Assembly: GCA_910584205.1 (NCBI GenBank)
Contig: CAJUAA010000029.1
Location: 1 to 54,733, forward strand
DNA: 54,733 bases
Origin: an uncultured Lachnospiraceae bacterium
GTDB lineage: Bacteria; Bacillota; Clostridia; Lachnospirales; Lachnospiraceae
Reading direction: 5' to 3'
Below are positions 33,452-41,350 of the stretch, piece by piece (position 1 is the stretch's first letter; every line of letters begins with the position of its first letter). A program made the position numbers and the translations under genes. The notes under the pieces are model-generated. The model made no database searches. It was not told where the DNA came from and saw only the letters and a program-made list of their open reading frames with translations.

Positions 33452-34033
33452 TCAGTCATCCATGCCGAACGTGTATTCCAGCAGGTCTTCCGAGGCGTCC
33501 AGACGGTCTTCCAGAAGCTCCAGCTCCCGGTCCAGCGTTCGGTATTCTTCGCGGGAGAGCGCGTTGCTGCGGTACAGATATTCCAGTTCATCCTCGTGCC
33601 GGTCGAGCTGGTCGCCGATCTCCTTCTCCTCCTGCTTCAGGGAGAGGAATTGTTCCATGTCTTCTGAGACGGCGCCCGAGGGAGCGGCGTTCTGCGTTTT
33701 TTCCTCGAAGGCGGCCACCAGGCCAGTCAACTCTTCCATCGTATGGGTGGTGGAGAGGGCGGAAGCGCCGTCTGACGGGGACGCTTCGGTCTCCGGAGCG
33801 GGAGAGCCTTCGCCGGATTCTCCTTCTGCCGGAGTCTCCGACGCCGGGGGGATCTCCTGCTGCGTCTCTGTGCTGCCGGAGGTGATCTGTTCCTGCAGGT
33901 CGCTGACCTGCTGCTGAAGCTGCGTGATCTCCTCCCGCAGCGCCTCTGTCTCGGGGGCCGACTGCTGGGACCGGCATCCGTTCAGGCAGAGAACCGCCAT
34001 AATGCCGACAGCAGGCAATAGTTTCTTTCTCAT
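33452..34033 (-). CDS. Putative lipoprotein with coiled-coil segments
   Basis: A 193-residue protein with a type II signal peptide: MRKK, a hydrophobic stretch and lipobox LNGC, so the mature N-terminus is C20, lipid-anchored outside the membrane. After that come a leucine/glutamine heptad coiled coil (about 30-55), a Pro/Glu/Ser/Thr-rich linker (about 60-95) and a second acidic helical region ending EDLLEYTFGMDD. I do not recognise a family. It is transcribed away from the Ter island across a 159-bp shared upstream region, so the two may be co-regulated. Confidence 0.75.
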   Translation of the reverse strand: MRKKLLPAVGIMAVLCLNGCRSQQSAPETEALREEITQLQQQVSDLQEQITSGSTETQQEIPPASETPAEGESGEGSPAPETEASPSDGASALSTTHTMEELTGLVAAFEEKTQNAAPSGAVSEDMEQFLSLKQEEKEIGDQLDRHEDELEYLYRSNALSREEYRTLDRELELLEDRLDASEDLLEYTFGMDD

Positions 34034-34082
34034 GCTTTTCTCCTCACTTTTTCTATATACAGTCAGTATACACCCAAAAAAG

Positions 34083-34126
34083 AAAAAATAAAAGTTTGTT
34101 GAGCAAAAAATAAAAGTTTGTTGAGC
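34083..34126. repeat. Two tandem 22-bp repeats at the Ter island promoter
   Basis: The unit AAAAAATAAAAGTTTGTTGA plus GC occurs twice with no gap (34083-34104 and 34105-34126). The end of the second copy is the -35 element of the downstream promoter, so the first copy may be an upstream regulator site or a recent slippage duplication. Each unit contains TTTG-N5-CAAA dyad symmetry at its end. Confidence 0.85.
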
Positions 34127-34149
34127 AAAAACGGAAAAGTGCGTATAAT
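34121..34149 (+). promoter_or_regulatory. Promoter of the first Ter island genes
   Basis: -35 TTGAGC (34121-34126), 17-nt spacer, -10 TATAAT (34144-34149), about 40 bp before the PRTase gene start. Confidence 0.75.
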
Positions 34150-34192
34150 ATAGTTTGAAAATGAAAGCATTTGGAAATGAGGGACATCATAT

Positions 34193-35305
34193 ATGAGATA
34201 CACCGAGCAGGATTTGGTGAGGCTGGCAAAGCGGGAAAACAATAAGAAGCGAACGTATCTGGTGGTCAATCCGCTGCAGGGAAAGCATGTTCCGGTCCGT
34301 CCGGGGGAGGCGTTTTCCATGTTTGACTGTCTGGCGGAGCTTCTTAAGAAAGCGTACGGGAGCGAAAGGCTTCTTCTGGTGGGCTTTGCGGAGACGGCTA
34401 CGGCGATCGGCGCGGCCGCGGCGGAGAAGCTGGGAGCCTTTTATGTACATACGACCAGAGAGCAGACCGGGGAAGAGGAGTTTTTCTTTTTTTCGGAGCA
34501 GCACAGCCACGCCACGGAGCAGAAGCTTCTGAGGACGGGATTTGACCGGGCTGCGGAGCAGGCGGACCGGATCGTCTTCATCGAGGACGAGATCACCACC
34601 GGAAATACGATCCTGAATCTGGTGCGTCTGCTGAGACAGGCATATCCGGATCGTCTGGAATATTCCGCGGCCTCTCTGTTGAATGGCATGGAGGAAGCGC
34701 ACCTGAGGCGGTATGAGGAGGAGCGGGTACGTCTCCACTGGCTTGTGAAGACCAGCCACGCCGCCTACGGAGAGCGGGTCCTGAGCATCCGGGAGGACGG
34801 GACATATCATGGGTGCCGGACGGAAAAGCCGGATGCGGAGCCGGAGGAACATCGGATCGCCGGCCGTGCGGACGCCAGGAGGGTCACGGACGGACAGACT
34901 TACCATGGGGCGTGCGAAGGGCTGTGCAAAGAGATCCTCCGGATCCGGAGACCGGATCCCGGAAGCCGGGTGCTGGTGGTCGGTACGGAGGAGTGCATGT
35001 ATCCGGCGCTTCTGCTGGGCCGTCGTCTGGAGCGGGCGGGCCATAACGTCCGCTGTCATTCCACCACCAGAAGCCCCATTGCGGTCAGCGCGGACCCGTC
35101 CTGTCCGCTGCATGAAAGATATGAGCTGGCAAGCCTTTACGACAGCGGGAGACGGACGTTTCTCTATGATCTGGCGGCGTATGACGAGGTTCTGGTGGTG
35201 ACGGATGCCGAAGGCGGAGAGAAGGAAGGCCTGTATTCGCTGGTCCATGCGCTTCGTTCCTGCGGCAATGAGAACATTCGTGTATTCAGGTGGTGCAGCA
35301 TATGA
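34193..35305 (+). CDS. Ter-system phosphoribosyltransferase with C-terminal TRSP domain
   Basis: A 370-residue two-domain protein. Residues about 1-230 form a type I PRTase with a canonical PRPP loop IEDEITTGNT (E131-D132). Residues about 235-370 match the TRSP domain, named for the motif seen here as TTRSPI (T292-P295). In Ter-linked biosynthetic modules these two domains occur together and are predicted to make a nucleoside-like metabolite; the chemistry is not established. TGAGGGA precedes the ATG. Its stop overlaps the next gene's start (ATGA), giving tight coupling with the second PRTase. Confidence 0.85.
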   Translation: MRYTEQDLVRLAKRENNKKRTYLVVNPLQGKHVPVRPGEAFSMFDCLAELLKKAYGSERLLLVGFAETATAIGAAAAEKLGAFYVHTTREQTGEEEFFFFSEQHSHATEQKLLRTGFDRAAEQADRIVFIEDEITTGNTILNLVRLLRQAYPDRLEYSAASLLNGMEEAHLRRYEEERVRLHWLVKTSHAAYGERVLSIREDGTYHGCRTEKPDAEPEEHRIAGRADARRVTDGQTYHGACEGLCKEILRIRRPDPGSRVLVVGTEECMYPALLLGRRLERAGHNVRCHSTTRSPIAVSADPSCPLHERYELASLYDSGRRTFLYDLAAYDEVLVVTDAEGGEKEGLYSLVHALRSCGNENIRVFRWCSI

Positions 35306-36351
35306 GAAGTTCCTATGACAGAGACGATGTGATTTTTTTACTGAAGGACATTACCGGGCTGGTGGAGCCTGAACCGGCGGAGGTCAGGGAGCGTCAGATT
35401 CAGTCCGGCCGGCATTACTGCGAGATGCTCCCTCTGGAATATGTTCCAAGCGCGGCGTATATGGAGGCCTACCGGGAAGCGCTGAAGTATTTTGCGGTTC
35501 CGGTGGCGGAGGCCGTGGGAAGGCTGGCGGACCGGATTATGGAGACGGGAGGGGCCGGAACCGTTCTGGTGTCCCTGGCCAGGGCCGGAACGCCGGCGGG
35601 CATTCTCCTGAAGCGGTATATTCGTAAAAAATACGGCGTATCCCTGCCCCATTATTCCGTCTCCATTATCCGGGGGCGGGGAATCGACCACAACGCCATG
35701 AAATACCTTCTGGAGCGGTATGCGGCAGAGCGGCTGCTGTTTGTGGACGGATGGACCGGCAAGGGGGCGATTTTAAGAGAGCTGGAAAAGGAGATGGCCG
35801 GATATGAGGGCGTGTCGCCGGGGCTGGCGGTGCTGGCGGATCCGGCGGGGCTGGCGGCGTTATGCGGGACCCGTGAAGACCTGCTGATTCCCAGCTCCTG
35901 CCTGAACAGTACGGTATCCGGCCTGGTCAGCCGGACGTTTCTGCGGAAGGACATCATAGGGAAGGACGATTTCCACGGGGCGGTCTATTACAGGGAGCTG
36001 GAGGGAGCGGATCTGTCCATGGATTTTATCCAGGCGATCGAGAAGGAATTTCCGGAGGAGGCGCCAGAGGAGCCGCAGCGCGGCGGCGGATGCGGGATGG
36101 AAGAGGTGGAGCGTCTGGCAAAGGAGTACGGGATCGGAGACGTCAATCTGATCAAGCCGGGGATCGGGGAGGCGACCAGAGTGCTCCTGCGCAGAATTCC
36201 CTGGAAGGTACTGATCCGGGAAGACTGCAGGGGAGACGTGTCTCTGGCACATATGCTCCGGCTGGCGCAGGAGAAGAAGGCGCCGGTGGAATATGTTCCG
36301 ATGCGGCATTATAAGGCGTGCGGCCTCATAAAGAATCTGGCGGACACCTGA
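35302..36351 (+). CDS. Ter-system phosphoribosyltransferase with C-terminal Pelota-type RNA-binding domain
   Basis: A 349-residue protein. The first about 260 residues form a second, distinct PRTase-like domain with LVSLARAGTPAGILL and a variant PRPP loop FVDGWTGKGAI (D149). The last about 85 residues (from EEVERLAKEYGI to KACGLI) resemble the L7Ae/Pelota RNA-binding fold known as PELOTA_1 in the same Ter contexts. ATG 35302 overlaps the preceding stop; the upstream in-frame GTGs are not needed. Its 3' end overlaps the convergent lyase gene by 43 bp. The RNA-binding tail suggests that an RNA base or RNA-linked substrate is handled. Confidence 0.85.
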   Translation: MRSSYDRDDVIFLLKDITGLVEPEPAEVRERQIQSGRHYCEMLPLEYVPSAAYMEAYREALKYFAVPVAEAVGRLADRIMETGGAGTVLVSLARAGTPAGILLKRYIRKKYGVSLPHYSVSIIRGRGIDHNAMKYLLERYAAERLLFVDGWTGKGAILRELEKEMAGYEGVSPGLAVLADPAGLAALCGTREDLLIPSSCLNSTVSGLVSRTFLRKDIIGKDDFHGAVYYRELEGADLSMDFIQAIEKEFPEEAPEEPQRGGGCGMEEVERLAKEYGIGDVNLIKPGIGEATRVLLRRIPWKVLIREDCRGDVSLAHMLRLAQEKKAPVEYVPMRHYKACGLIKNLADT

Positions 36352-37334
36352 CAGGTCATCGGATTCTCCGGTGGCTCCGCGACCCCGAAGGCTTCGGAGA
36401 GAAGCAGGATCTTTCTGGCCCAGTTGGAATGCACTTTATATTCGTTCATGCGCTCGGAAGAGGCGCTGCCGGACACCAGACGGGGGGACGCCGGATCCCA
36501 GTTCAGAATGGCTCTGGCGTCGGCCAGGTCGGTTCTGGACACTTTATATGCTTCGTTGACCAGACGGATCTGGTTGGGGTGGATGACGGTCTTGCCCACA
36601 AAGCCGCACAGCCGGTCCTCCTGCAGTTCTTTTTTCAGCCCGGTATCCCAGTCCGTGCCGCTGTAATATTCCCATACGGGGCCGGAGATCACGTAGTCCA
36701 TTCCGAAGACCGTGACGATGTCCGAGAAAATGTCGGAGATCGCCCGGATGCTGTGGATGGATTCCGTGCGTCCTCTCCGAAAACCGAACCGGTGGCACAG
36801 GTCGTTGCCGCCCACCCGGATGTTGAGTACCAGTTTCTCCATAAGGTCCAGCCGTTCCTTCAGCCGGAAGAGAAGCTCGACCCGGGTCCTCGGATCGATC
36901 AGGCAGGGATCTTCAAGGATCGGCATCAGATAGACCGGACGCCCGCTCCTTTGACCGGCCAGCCGGACAGCGTCCATATAACAGTCTGCATTGTCCGGGG
37001 AAAATTTGGGGATGATAAATCCGGTTACCAGACGGCCGGATTCCTCCATCCGGGTGAGCAGACTATGGATCTGCTGCGGGTTCCGGACCCGCACGAACAG
37101 TCGGGGCATATAGAAGGACTGTCTTTTTTGAGCGTCAAAAAGCATTTTTACAGTGGAGACGAGCTGCTTCTCAGCATCCTCCACATGGTCGTCGGAGATC
37201 GTGTCTTCCAGGCACATGGCAAGCGAATAATGAGAGCCGAACCGTTCCTGAATCAGGGAACGGCCGATACCTGTGTGGCTGGCCGGGCAGTATAACAAAG
37301 GGCCGATGCTGTAATACAAGGTTGAATCCTTCAT
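36309..37334 (-). CDS. Ter-system TIM-barrel C-C bond lyase (HpcH/citrate-lyase-like)
   Basis: A 341-residue protein of the HpcH/HpaI/citrate lyase beta-like superfamily in the variant found with Ter genes (C-C_Bond_Lyase). Seen: CLEDTISDDHVEDAE with acidic residues near 43, LFVRVRNPQQI near 85, FIIPKFS near 125, LMPILEDPCLI near 155, and GGNDLCHRFGF near 193. These fit barrel strands and a divalent-metal site. It is transcribed leftward from a promoter divergent to the protease gene and meets the second PRTase tail to tail with a 43-bp overlap. AAGGAG precedes the start on the minus strand. Predicted to add or remove a carbon unit in the metabolite pathway. Confidence 0.85.
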   Translation of the reverse strand: MKDSTLYYSIGPLLYCPASHTGIGRSLIQERFGSHYSLAMCLEDTISDDHVEDAEKQLVSTVKMLFDAQKRQSFYMPRLFVRVRNPQQIHSLLTRMEESGRLVTGFIIPKFSPDNADCYMDAVRLAGQRSGRPVYLMPILEDPCLIDPRTRVELLFRLKERLDLMEKLVLNIRVGGNDLCHRFGFRRGRTESIHSIRAISDIFSDIVTVFGMDYVISGPVWEYYSGTDWDTGLKKELQEDRLCGFVGKTVIHPNQIRLVNEAYKVSRTDLADARAILNWDPASPRLVSGSASSERMNEYKVHSNWARKILLLSEAFGVAEPPENPMTCQVSARFFMRPHAL

Positions 37335-37387
37335 CTGTCAATTTTCTCCTTAAAAAATATCAGCTCCCAGTCGGCGCTGTAGGGAAC

Positions 37388-37443
37388 ATTATAGCATTAT
37401 TAAGAATTATTTCATAGTAATTGTTTCCAGAATATGATATAAT
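37388..37443. promoter_or_regulatory. Divergent promoter region of the lyase and protease genes
   Basis: Minus-strand -10 TATAAT (37393-37388) serves the lyase gene. Plus-strand extended -10 TGaTATAAT (37435-37443) serves the protease gene; its -35 is weak, as is usual with an extended -10. The AT-rich 50 bp between could bind a shared regulator. Confidence 0.6.
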
Positions 37444-37464
37444 AAATTGCGCCAGTGCGCAGAC

Positions 37465-37542
37465 ATGCTGTCCGTTTTCCGTTGAAGGCGGACGGCATAC
37501 AGAACGGAACGGAAAACCTGACCGCCAAATGGCAGGTTTTTT
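37465..37542 (+). promoter_or_regulatory. Candidate transcription attenuator in the protease-gene leader
   Basis: The 125-nt leader ends in an intrinsic-terminator-like hairpin, AAAACCTG (37513-37520) with CAGGTTTT (37533-37540) and six T in total. GTTTTCCGTT (37474-37483) is fully complementary to AACGGAAAAC (37508-37517) and would open the terminator. A third hairpin, ATGCTGTCCG (37465-37474) with CGGACGGCAT (37489-37498), competes with that pairing. This is the three-state layout of an attenuator or riboswitch; I do not recognise a known class. Confidence 0.55.
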
Positions 37543-37568
37543 GAGACAGACGATGCAGGTGAAAGAGT

Positions 37569-39062
37569 ATGGGCGACAGGATATGGAATATAAGATATAA
37601 TGGAATGGAGATTTCTTCCATAGATGCTTTTGCGAAGGCCGAGGGCAGATGGGACGGGGGCTGCAGGGATGTGTATTTTATCCGGATGCTTGGCAGAAGT
37701 ACGGCGTACGTGCAGGAAATTGAACAGATGGACCGGTACCTGTCGGAGCAGGCGGCGGAGCAGAGGGTGCACTATCAGAGAATCAACAGCCTTCCGCGGC
37801 TGGCTTCTCCGGAGGATGTGAACTATTATTCCGGCTGCTATGACAACTGGGTCGGAAGCGGCAGAAAGACCGCGTCGGTTCGGGTGACGGAGAAGCACGC
37901 GGATATGCAGGCCGTCCTCGGAGCCGCCTGCGCGGAGACGGTGGATCTGTTTCGGCGGGTAACCGCCTACGCCAGCGCGTCCATGGAGAAGAATTTTGCG
38001 GTGAAATGTATGTTTTGGGTGGATCAGGTGGGAAAGGAGCTTCTGGAGGGCTTCCGGCCGGAGGATTCCCGGAAGCTGGTCCTGCAGGATCTGCCGAAAA
38101 AGCAGGAATATCTGTTTGCCTGCCTGATGACAAGGCTCGGGGTGGACGTGATGCTTCTGCAGTATCAGGCGGATATCGACGGGCAGCTGGAAGGGCTGAA
38201 CCTGTCGAAGAAAACGGTGCTGGGAGATTTCGGGGTCTGTACGATTCCGGAATACCGGCCATACGTGCCGTCTCCGGAGGTTCCCGGCAAGACCGACAGG
38301 AGGAACAGCCGGTCGGCCGCGGCCAGAGAGAGACGGCCGCTGGAGGTCCGGATGGCAGGGGAAGGCAGAAAAACGCCGACTCCTCCGTTCGGAGAGAGAA
38401 GGACGCCGTCCGCCCCGTCCGGAGGGAACCGGCAGCCGGTGCCGCCGGCCGCCGGGAATGCCGGAGGCGGAGCGCGCCGGGAGCTGACTTTTGAAGAACT
38501 GGCCATGCTGGCATCTTCCGTCGTCATGATTTCGGTTCATGACAGGGGCGGAAAGGTCCTGGGGAACGGCTCCGGGATCATGATCGGGGAAGACGGGTAC
38601 ATACTGACCAATCATCATGTGGCCAGCGGAGGGAAATTCTACTCGGTGCGCATCGAAGATGACGACAGGATCTATAAAACGGATGAGGTGATCAAGTACA
38701 ACTCGGTGCTGGACCTGTCCGTCATACGGATCGATCGGAAACTTCGGCCTCTGCCCGTATACGGGGGCGGAAAGAAGCTGGTCAGGGGACAGAAGGTGGT
38801 GGCCATCGGCAGCCCCCTGGGGCTTTTTAATTCTGTTTCTGACGGGATTATATCCGGTTTCCGGGTGTTTAATGATGTGGACATGATCCAGTTTACGGCG
38901 CCGATCTCTCACGGCAGCTCCGGCGGGGCCGTGCTGAACATGTACGGCGAGGTGATCGGAATCAGTACGGCGGGAATCGACAGCGGGCAGAATATCAATC
39001 TGGCGGTAGGGCATGAATTTATCACGCAGTTTGTCCGGGGATTTACCGGACGCGGAAGGTGA
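37569..39062 (+). CDS. YceG-like half-domain fused to a trypsin-like (HtrA-type) serine protease
   Basis: A 497-residue fusion. Residues about 30-230 resemble one half of the adjacent YceG protein (YFIRMLG near the start; FAVKCMFWVDQVGKELLEGF; then LGVDVMLLQYQAD). A Pro/Arg/Gly-rich linker spans about 237-310. The C-terminal domain (about 315-490) is a trypsin-like protease with a complete triad: H350 in TNHHV, D382 in LDLSVIRI, S451 in GSSGGA. No signal peptide and no PDZ domain are seen, so it should act in the cytoplasm. It lies four genes upstream of the TerD set. Inferred role: damage- or signal-triggered cleavage within the Ter complex. Confidence 0.85.
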   Translation: MGDRIWNIRYNGMEISSIDAFAKAEGRWDGGCRDVYFIRMLGRSTAYVQEIEQMDRYLSEQAAEQRVHYQRINSLPRLASPEDVNYYSGCYDNWVGSGRKTASVRVTEKHADMQAVLGAACAETVDLFRRVTAYASASMEKNFAVKCMFWVDQVGKELLEGFRPEDSRKLVLQDLPKKQEYLFACLMTRLGVDVMLLQYQADIDGQLEGLNLSKKTVLGDFGVCTIPEYRPYVPSPEVPGKTDRRNSRSAAARERRPLEVRMAGEGRKTPTPPFGERRTPSAPSGGNRQPVPPAAGNAGGGARRELTFEELAMLASSVVMISVHDRGGKVLGNGSGIMIGEDGYILTNHHVASGGKFYSVRIEDDDRIYKTDEVIKYNSVLDLSVIRIDRKLRPLPVYGGGKKLVRGQKVVAIGSPLGLFNSVSDGIISGFRVFNDVDMIQFTAPISHGSSGGAVLNMYGEVIGISTAGIDSGQNINLAVGHEFITQFVRGFTGRGR

Positions 39063-39074
39063 AGTTGGAAGGTT

Positions 39075-41348
39075 ATGTTTGAACACGGAAAGCTGCAGAA
39101 TCTGGATGATTATTTTACAGAACTGAATCAAAGGCCGGGGCGGCGGGTCTATTTTTACAGAATCAGCGGATACTGTGAAGAGGTGCGGGTCTTTCTGCGG
39201 AGGTACTATGAGGCGGCGAGACGGACGGGAGTGGTCCTGGAGGGCCGGATCCCTAATCCGGACGAACAGAATCTCGCTTATTATGAGGAGATCATGGGCA
39301 GGGAATTCCGGATGGAGCCCGGGTTTATCACGGGAAGCCTTCAGAAGTGGCTTCCGAGGATGAACGGCCTCCAGAGAGAGCATGTGTCGTCTGCTCTCTT
39401 TGATACGCTGACGGATATGCGCCGCGCAGGAAAAAACGACCATATGCTGAAAAACGCGTATATTAAATTCATGTGCTGGCTGTATTATAAATTTGAGCGG
39501 ATCGTGAACCGTCTGGGCGAGGAGGAAGTGCCCAAAATACTGTATGAGGGCAGTGTCAGCACATATGAACTGAAGATGTTGTCCATTCTGGCCAAGGCGG
39601 GCAGCGATCTGGTCCTGCTGCAGCAGGGGGGCGATCAGGAATACCGGAAGCAGGACCCTTCCTCCGCTCTGTCCTGTGCGCTGGAGCTTCCCGGGCTGTC
39701 GGCTTTTCCCGAAGGCTTCGGCATTCGCGCGATCCGGAAGGAAATGGAACGGCAGTGGAGCCGGGAGAGACTCTATGGAGGCGCGCCGGACATCAGCGGC
39801 TGCACCAATGCCTGGATGGAAGGAACCGGGCTTCCGGATCTTTTGAAGGACGGCGTTTCCAGGGGAAACGACAGCCGTTTCTTCTATAATGGATACATCC
39901 GGATCAGCGGTGTGGAGGATAAGGTTACTTATCTGAATGAGCTGTATCAGTTTCAGCTGGCAGTCAGGAACAGCGGAAGGAAGCTTCTGATCCTGGAAGG
40001 GCAGATACCGGCGCCCGGCCCGGAGGAGATCAGCGGCGTCCGAAGAAAGAATTATGCCAATACAGAGCAGATGCTTGCGGATCTGGCCGGAGCGATCTGC
40101 TGGACAGCGGACGCAGTGCTGGAAAAGCTCATGCGAAAGGCGTTCGTGGAGGTGCTGGCGGAGGAAGAGGATGCGCCGGGGGTGAATCTAAACCGGCTGA
40201 CCGGCCATGCAGTCTATCTGCTCTGCTGGTTGATGCGGTATGCGCCGGAGCTGTTCGGCGGTCCCGGGAAGACAGATCCCGGCTGTTTCATCTATCTGGG
40301 CGGCTGCCGGAACGGGAAGGAAGCCATGTTTGTCAAGTTGCTCTCCCGGCTTCCCGTGGATGTGCTCCTGCTGCAGCCGGACAGGAATACGGCGTGCACC
40401 CTTGCGGACCCGGCGCTCTATGAGATTCACCATGAGCAGTCCATGAAAGTGGAGCGGTTTCCGAAGGAAGGGCAGGATATCCGGATGGGGACGGCAGCGT
40501 ACCATGCGGAGCGGGAGCTGGATGAGGTGATGTATCAGGATTCCGGTATATACAGGAATCAGCAGTATGACCGGGCGGTAGCGGTGTCCCTTCAGACCAT
40601 GTACGAGGAGATTGCCATCCTGTGGGATCAGGAGGTAAAGTACCGTCCGAATTTCGGAGTGACGGATTCGGTGGTCAGCATTCCGGTCATCTTTGCCAAA
40701 GTGTCCGGAGTGAAGGACGGCCTGGTGGACCGGTACTGGGCAGGCATCCGGCCTCTGGTGACGGCCGATACGTTTGTGATCCGGGAGGCGCCGCATCTGG
40801 ATTCCACGGCGCCCAATCCGGTGAAGGCCCATGCAGTGGAATTTTTCAGAAACGGGAAGCTTCAGAGACAGAAGATCAAGGCACATGCCTGCTATGCTTA
40901 TGGATTCCTTCGGGAAGAGATGCAGGACCATATTCTGGATAAGCTGCAGCTTCTGATCGATCAGAAGATCATCCGGGGCACGTTTGAGAACGGGACGGAA
41001 TATACGATCATCGCGACGGTCCTGAATCTGGAGAAGGAGATCCTCCGGCTGCTGCAGCGGTTTGATTTTACGAAGAAGAATCCCAAGCTGATCTACATTC
41101 ATACATCGGAACGGATGATATCACTGGAGGACAGCATCCTGACCGCGTTTCTGAATCTGGCGGGGTTCGACATCCTGTTTTTCGTGCCCACAGGCTATCA
41201 GATTCTGGAACGGCATTTTAACAGAGAGATCATGGAGGAGCATCAGATCGGTGAATACGTGTATGATCTGCAGGCACCGTCTTTTGGGGCTGCTCCATCA
41301 AATACGCGCCGGTCATGGCGTGAAATCATATTTAAGAGAGGTAATTGA
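39075..41348 (+). CDS. yceG: YceG-type Ter biosynthetic-module protein with internal duplication
   Basis: A 757-residue protein of the YceG_bac family, found with telA and terD in Bacillus (yceC-yceI cluster). It contains two copies of the same roughly 190-residue unit: copy 1 has VYFYRISGY, EGRIPNP, FMCWLYYKFERIV and SDLVLLQQGGD; copy 2 has GYIRISGV, EGQIPAP, LLCWLMRYAPEL and VDVLLLQPDRN. A unique C-terminal region (about 450-757) follows. Biochemical activity is unknown. It begins 12 bp after the protease gene, whose N-terminus is a third copy of the unit, and its stop lies three bases before the telA start. Confidence 0.85.
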   Translation: MFEHGKLQNLDDYFTELNQRPGRRVYFYRISGYCEEVRVFLRRYYEAARRTGVVLEGRIPNPDEQNLAYYEEIMGREFRMEPGFITGSLQKWLPRMNGLQREHVSSALFDTLTDMRRAGKNDHMLKNAYIKFMCWLYYKFERIVNRLGEEEVPKILYEGSVSTYELKMLSILAKAGSDLVLLQQGGDQEYRKQDPSSALSCALELPGLSAFPEGFGIRAIRKEMERQWSRERLYGGAPDISGCTNAWMEGTGLPDLLKDGVSRGNDSRFFYNGYIRISGVEDKVTYLNELYQFQLAVRNSGRKLLILEGQIPAPGPEEISGVRRKNYANTEQMLADLAGAICWTADAVLEKLMRKAFVEVLAEEEDAPGVNLNRLTGHAVYLLCWLMRYAPELFGGPGKTDPGCFIYLGGCRNGKEAMFVKLLSRLPVDVLLLQPDRNTACTLADPALYEIHHEQSMKVERFPKEGQDIRMGTAAYHAERELDEVMYQDSGIYRNQQYDRAVAVSLQTMYEEIAILWDQEVKYRPNFGVTDSVVSIPVIFAKVSGVKDGLVDRYWAGIRPLVTADTFVIREAPHLDSTAPNPVKAHAVEFFRNGKLQRQKIKAHACYAYGFLREEMQDHILDKLQLLIDQKIIRGTFENGTEYTIIATVLNLEKEILRLLQRFDFTKKNPKLIYIHTSERMISLEDSILTAFLNLAGFDILFFVPTGYQILERHFNREIMEEHQIGEYVYDLQAPSFGAAPSNTRRSWREIIFKRGN

Positions 41349-41350
41349 GA

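Noticed and set aside
37444..37568. yybP-ykoY manganese riboswitch before the Ter protease gene
   Set aside because: This class is often linked to P-type ATPases and TerC-like genes, but its conserved loop sequences are not seen in the leader.
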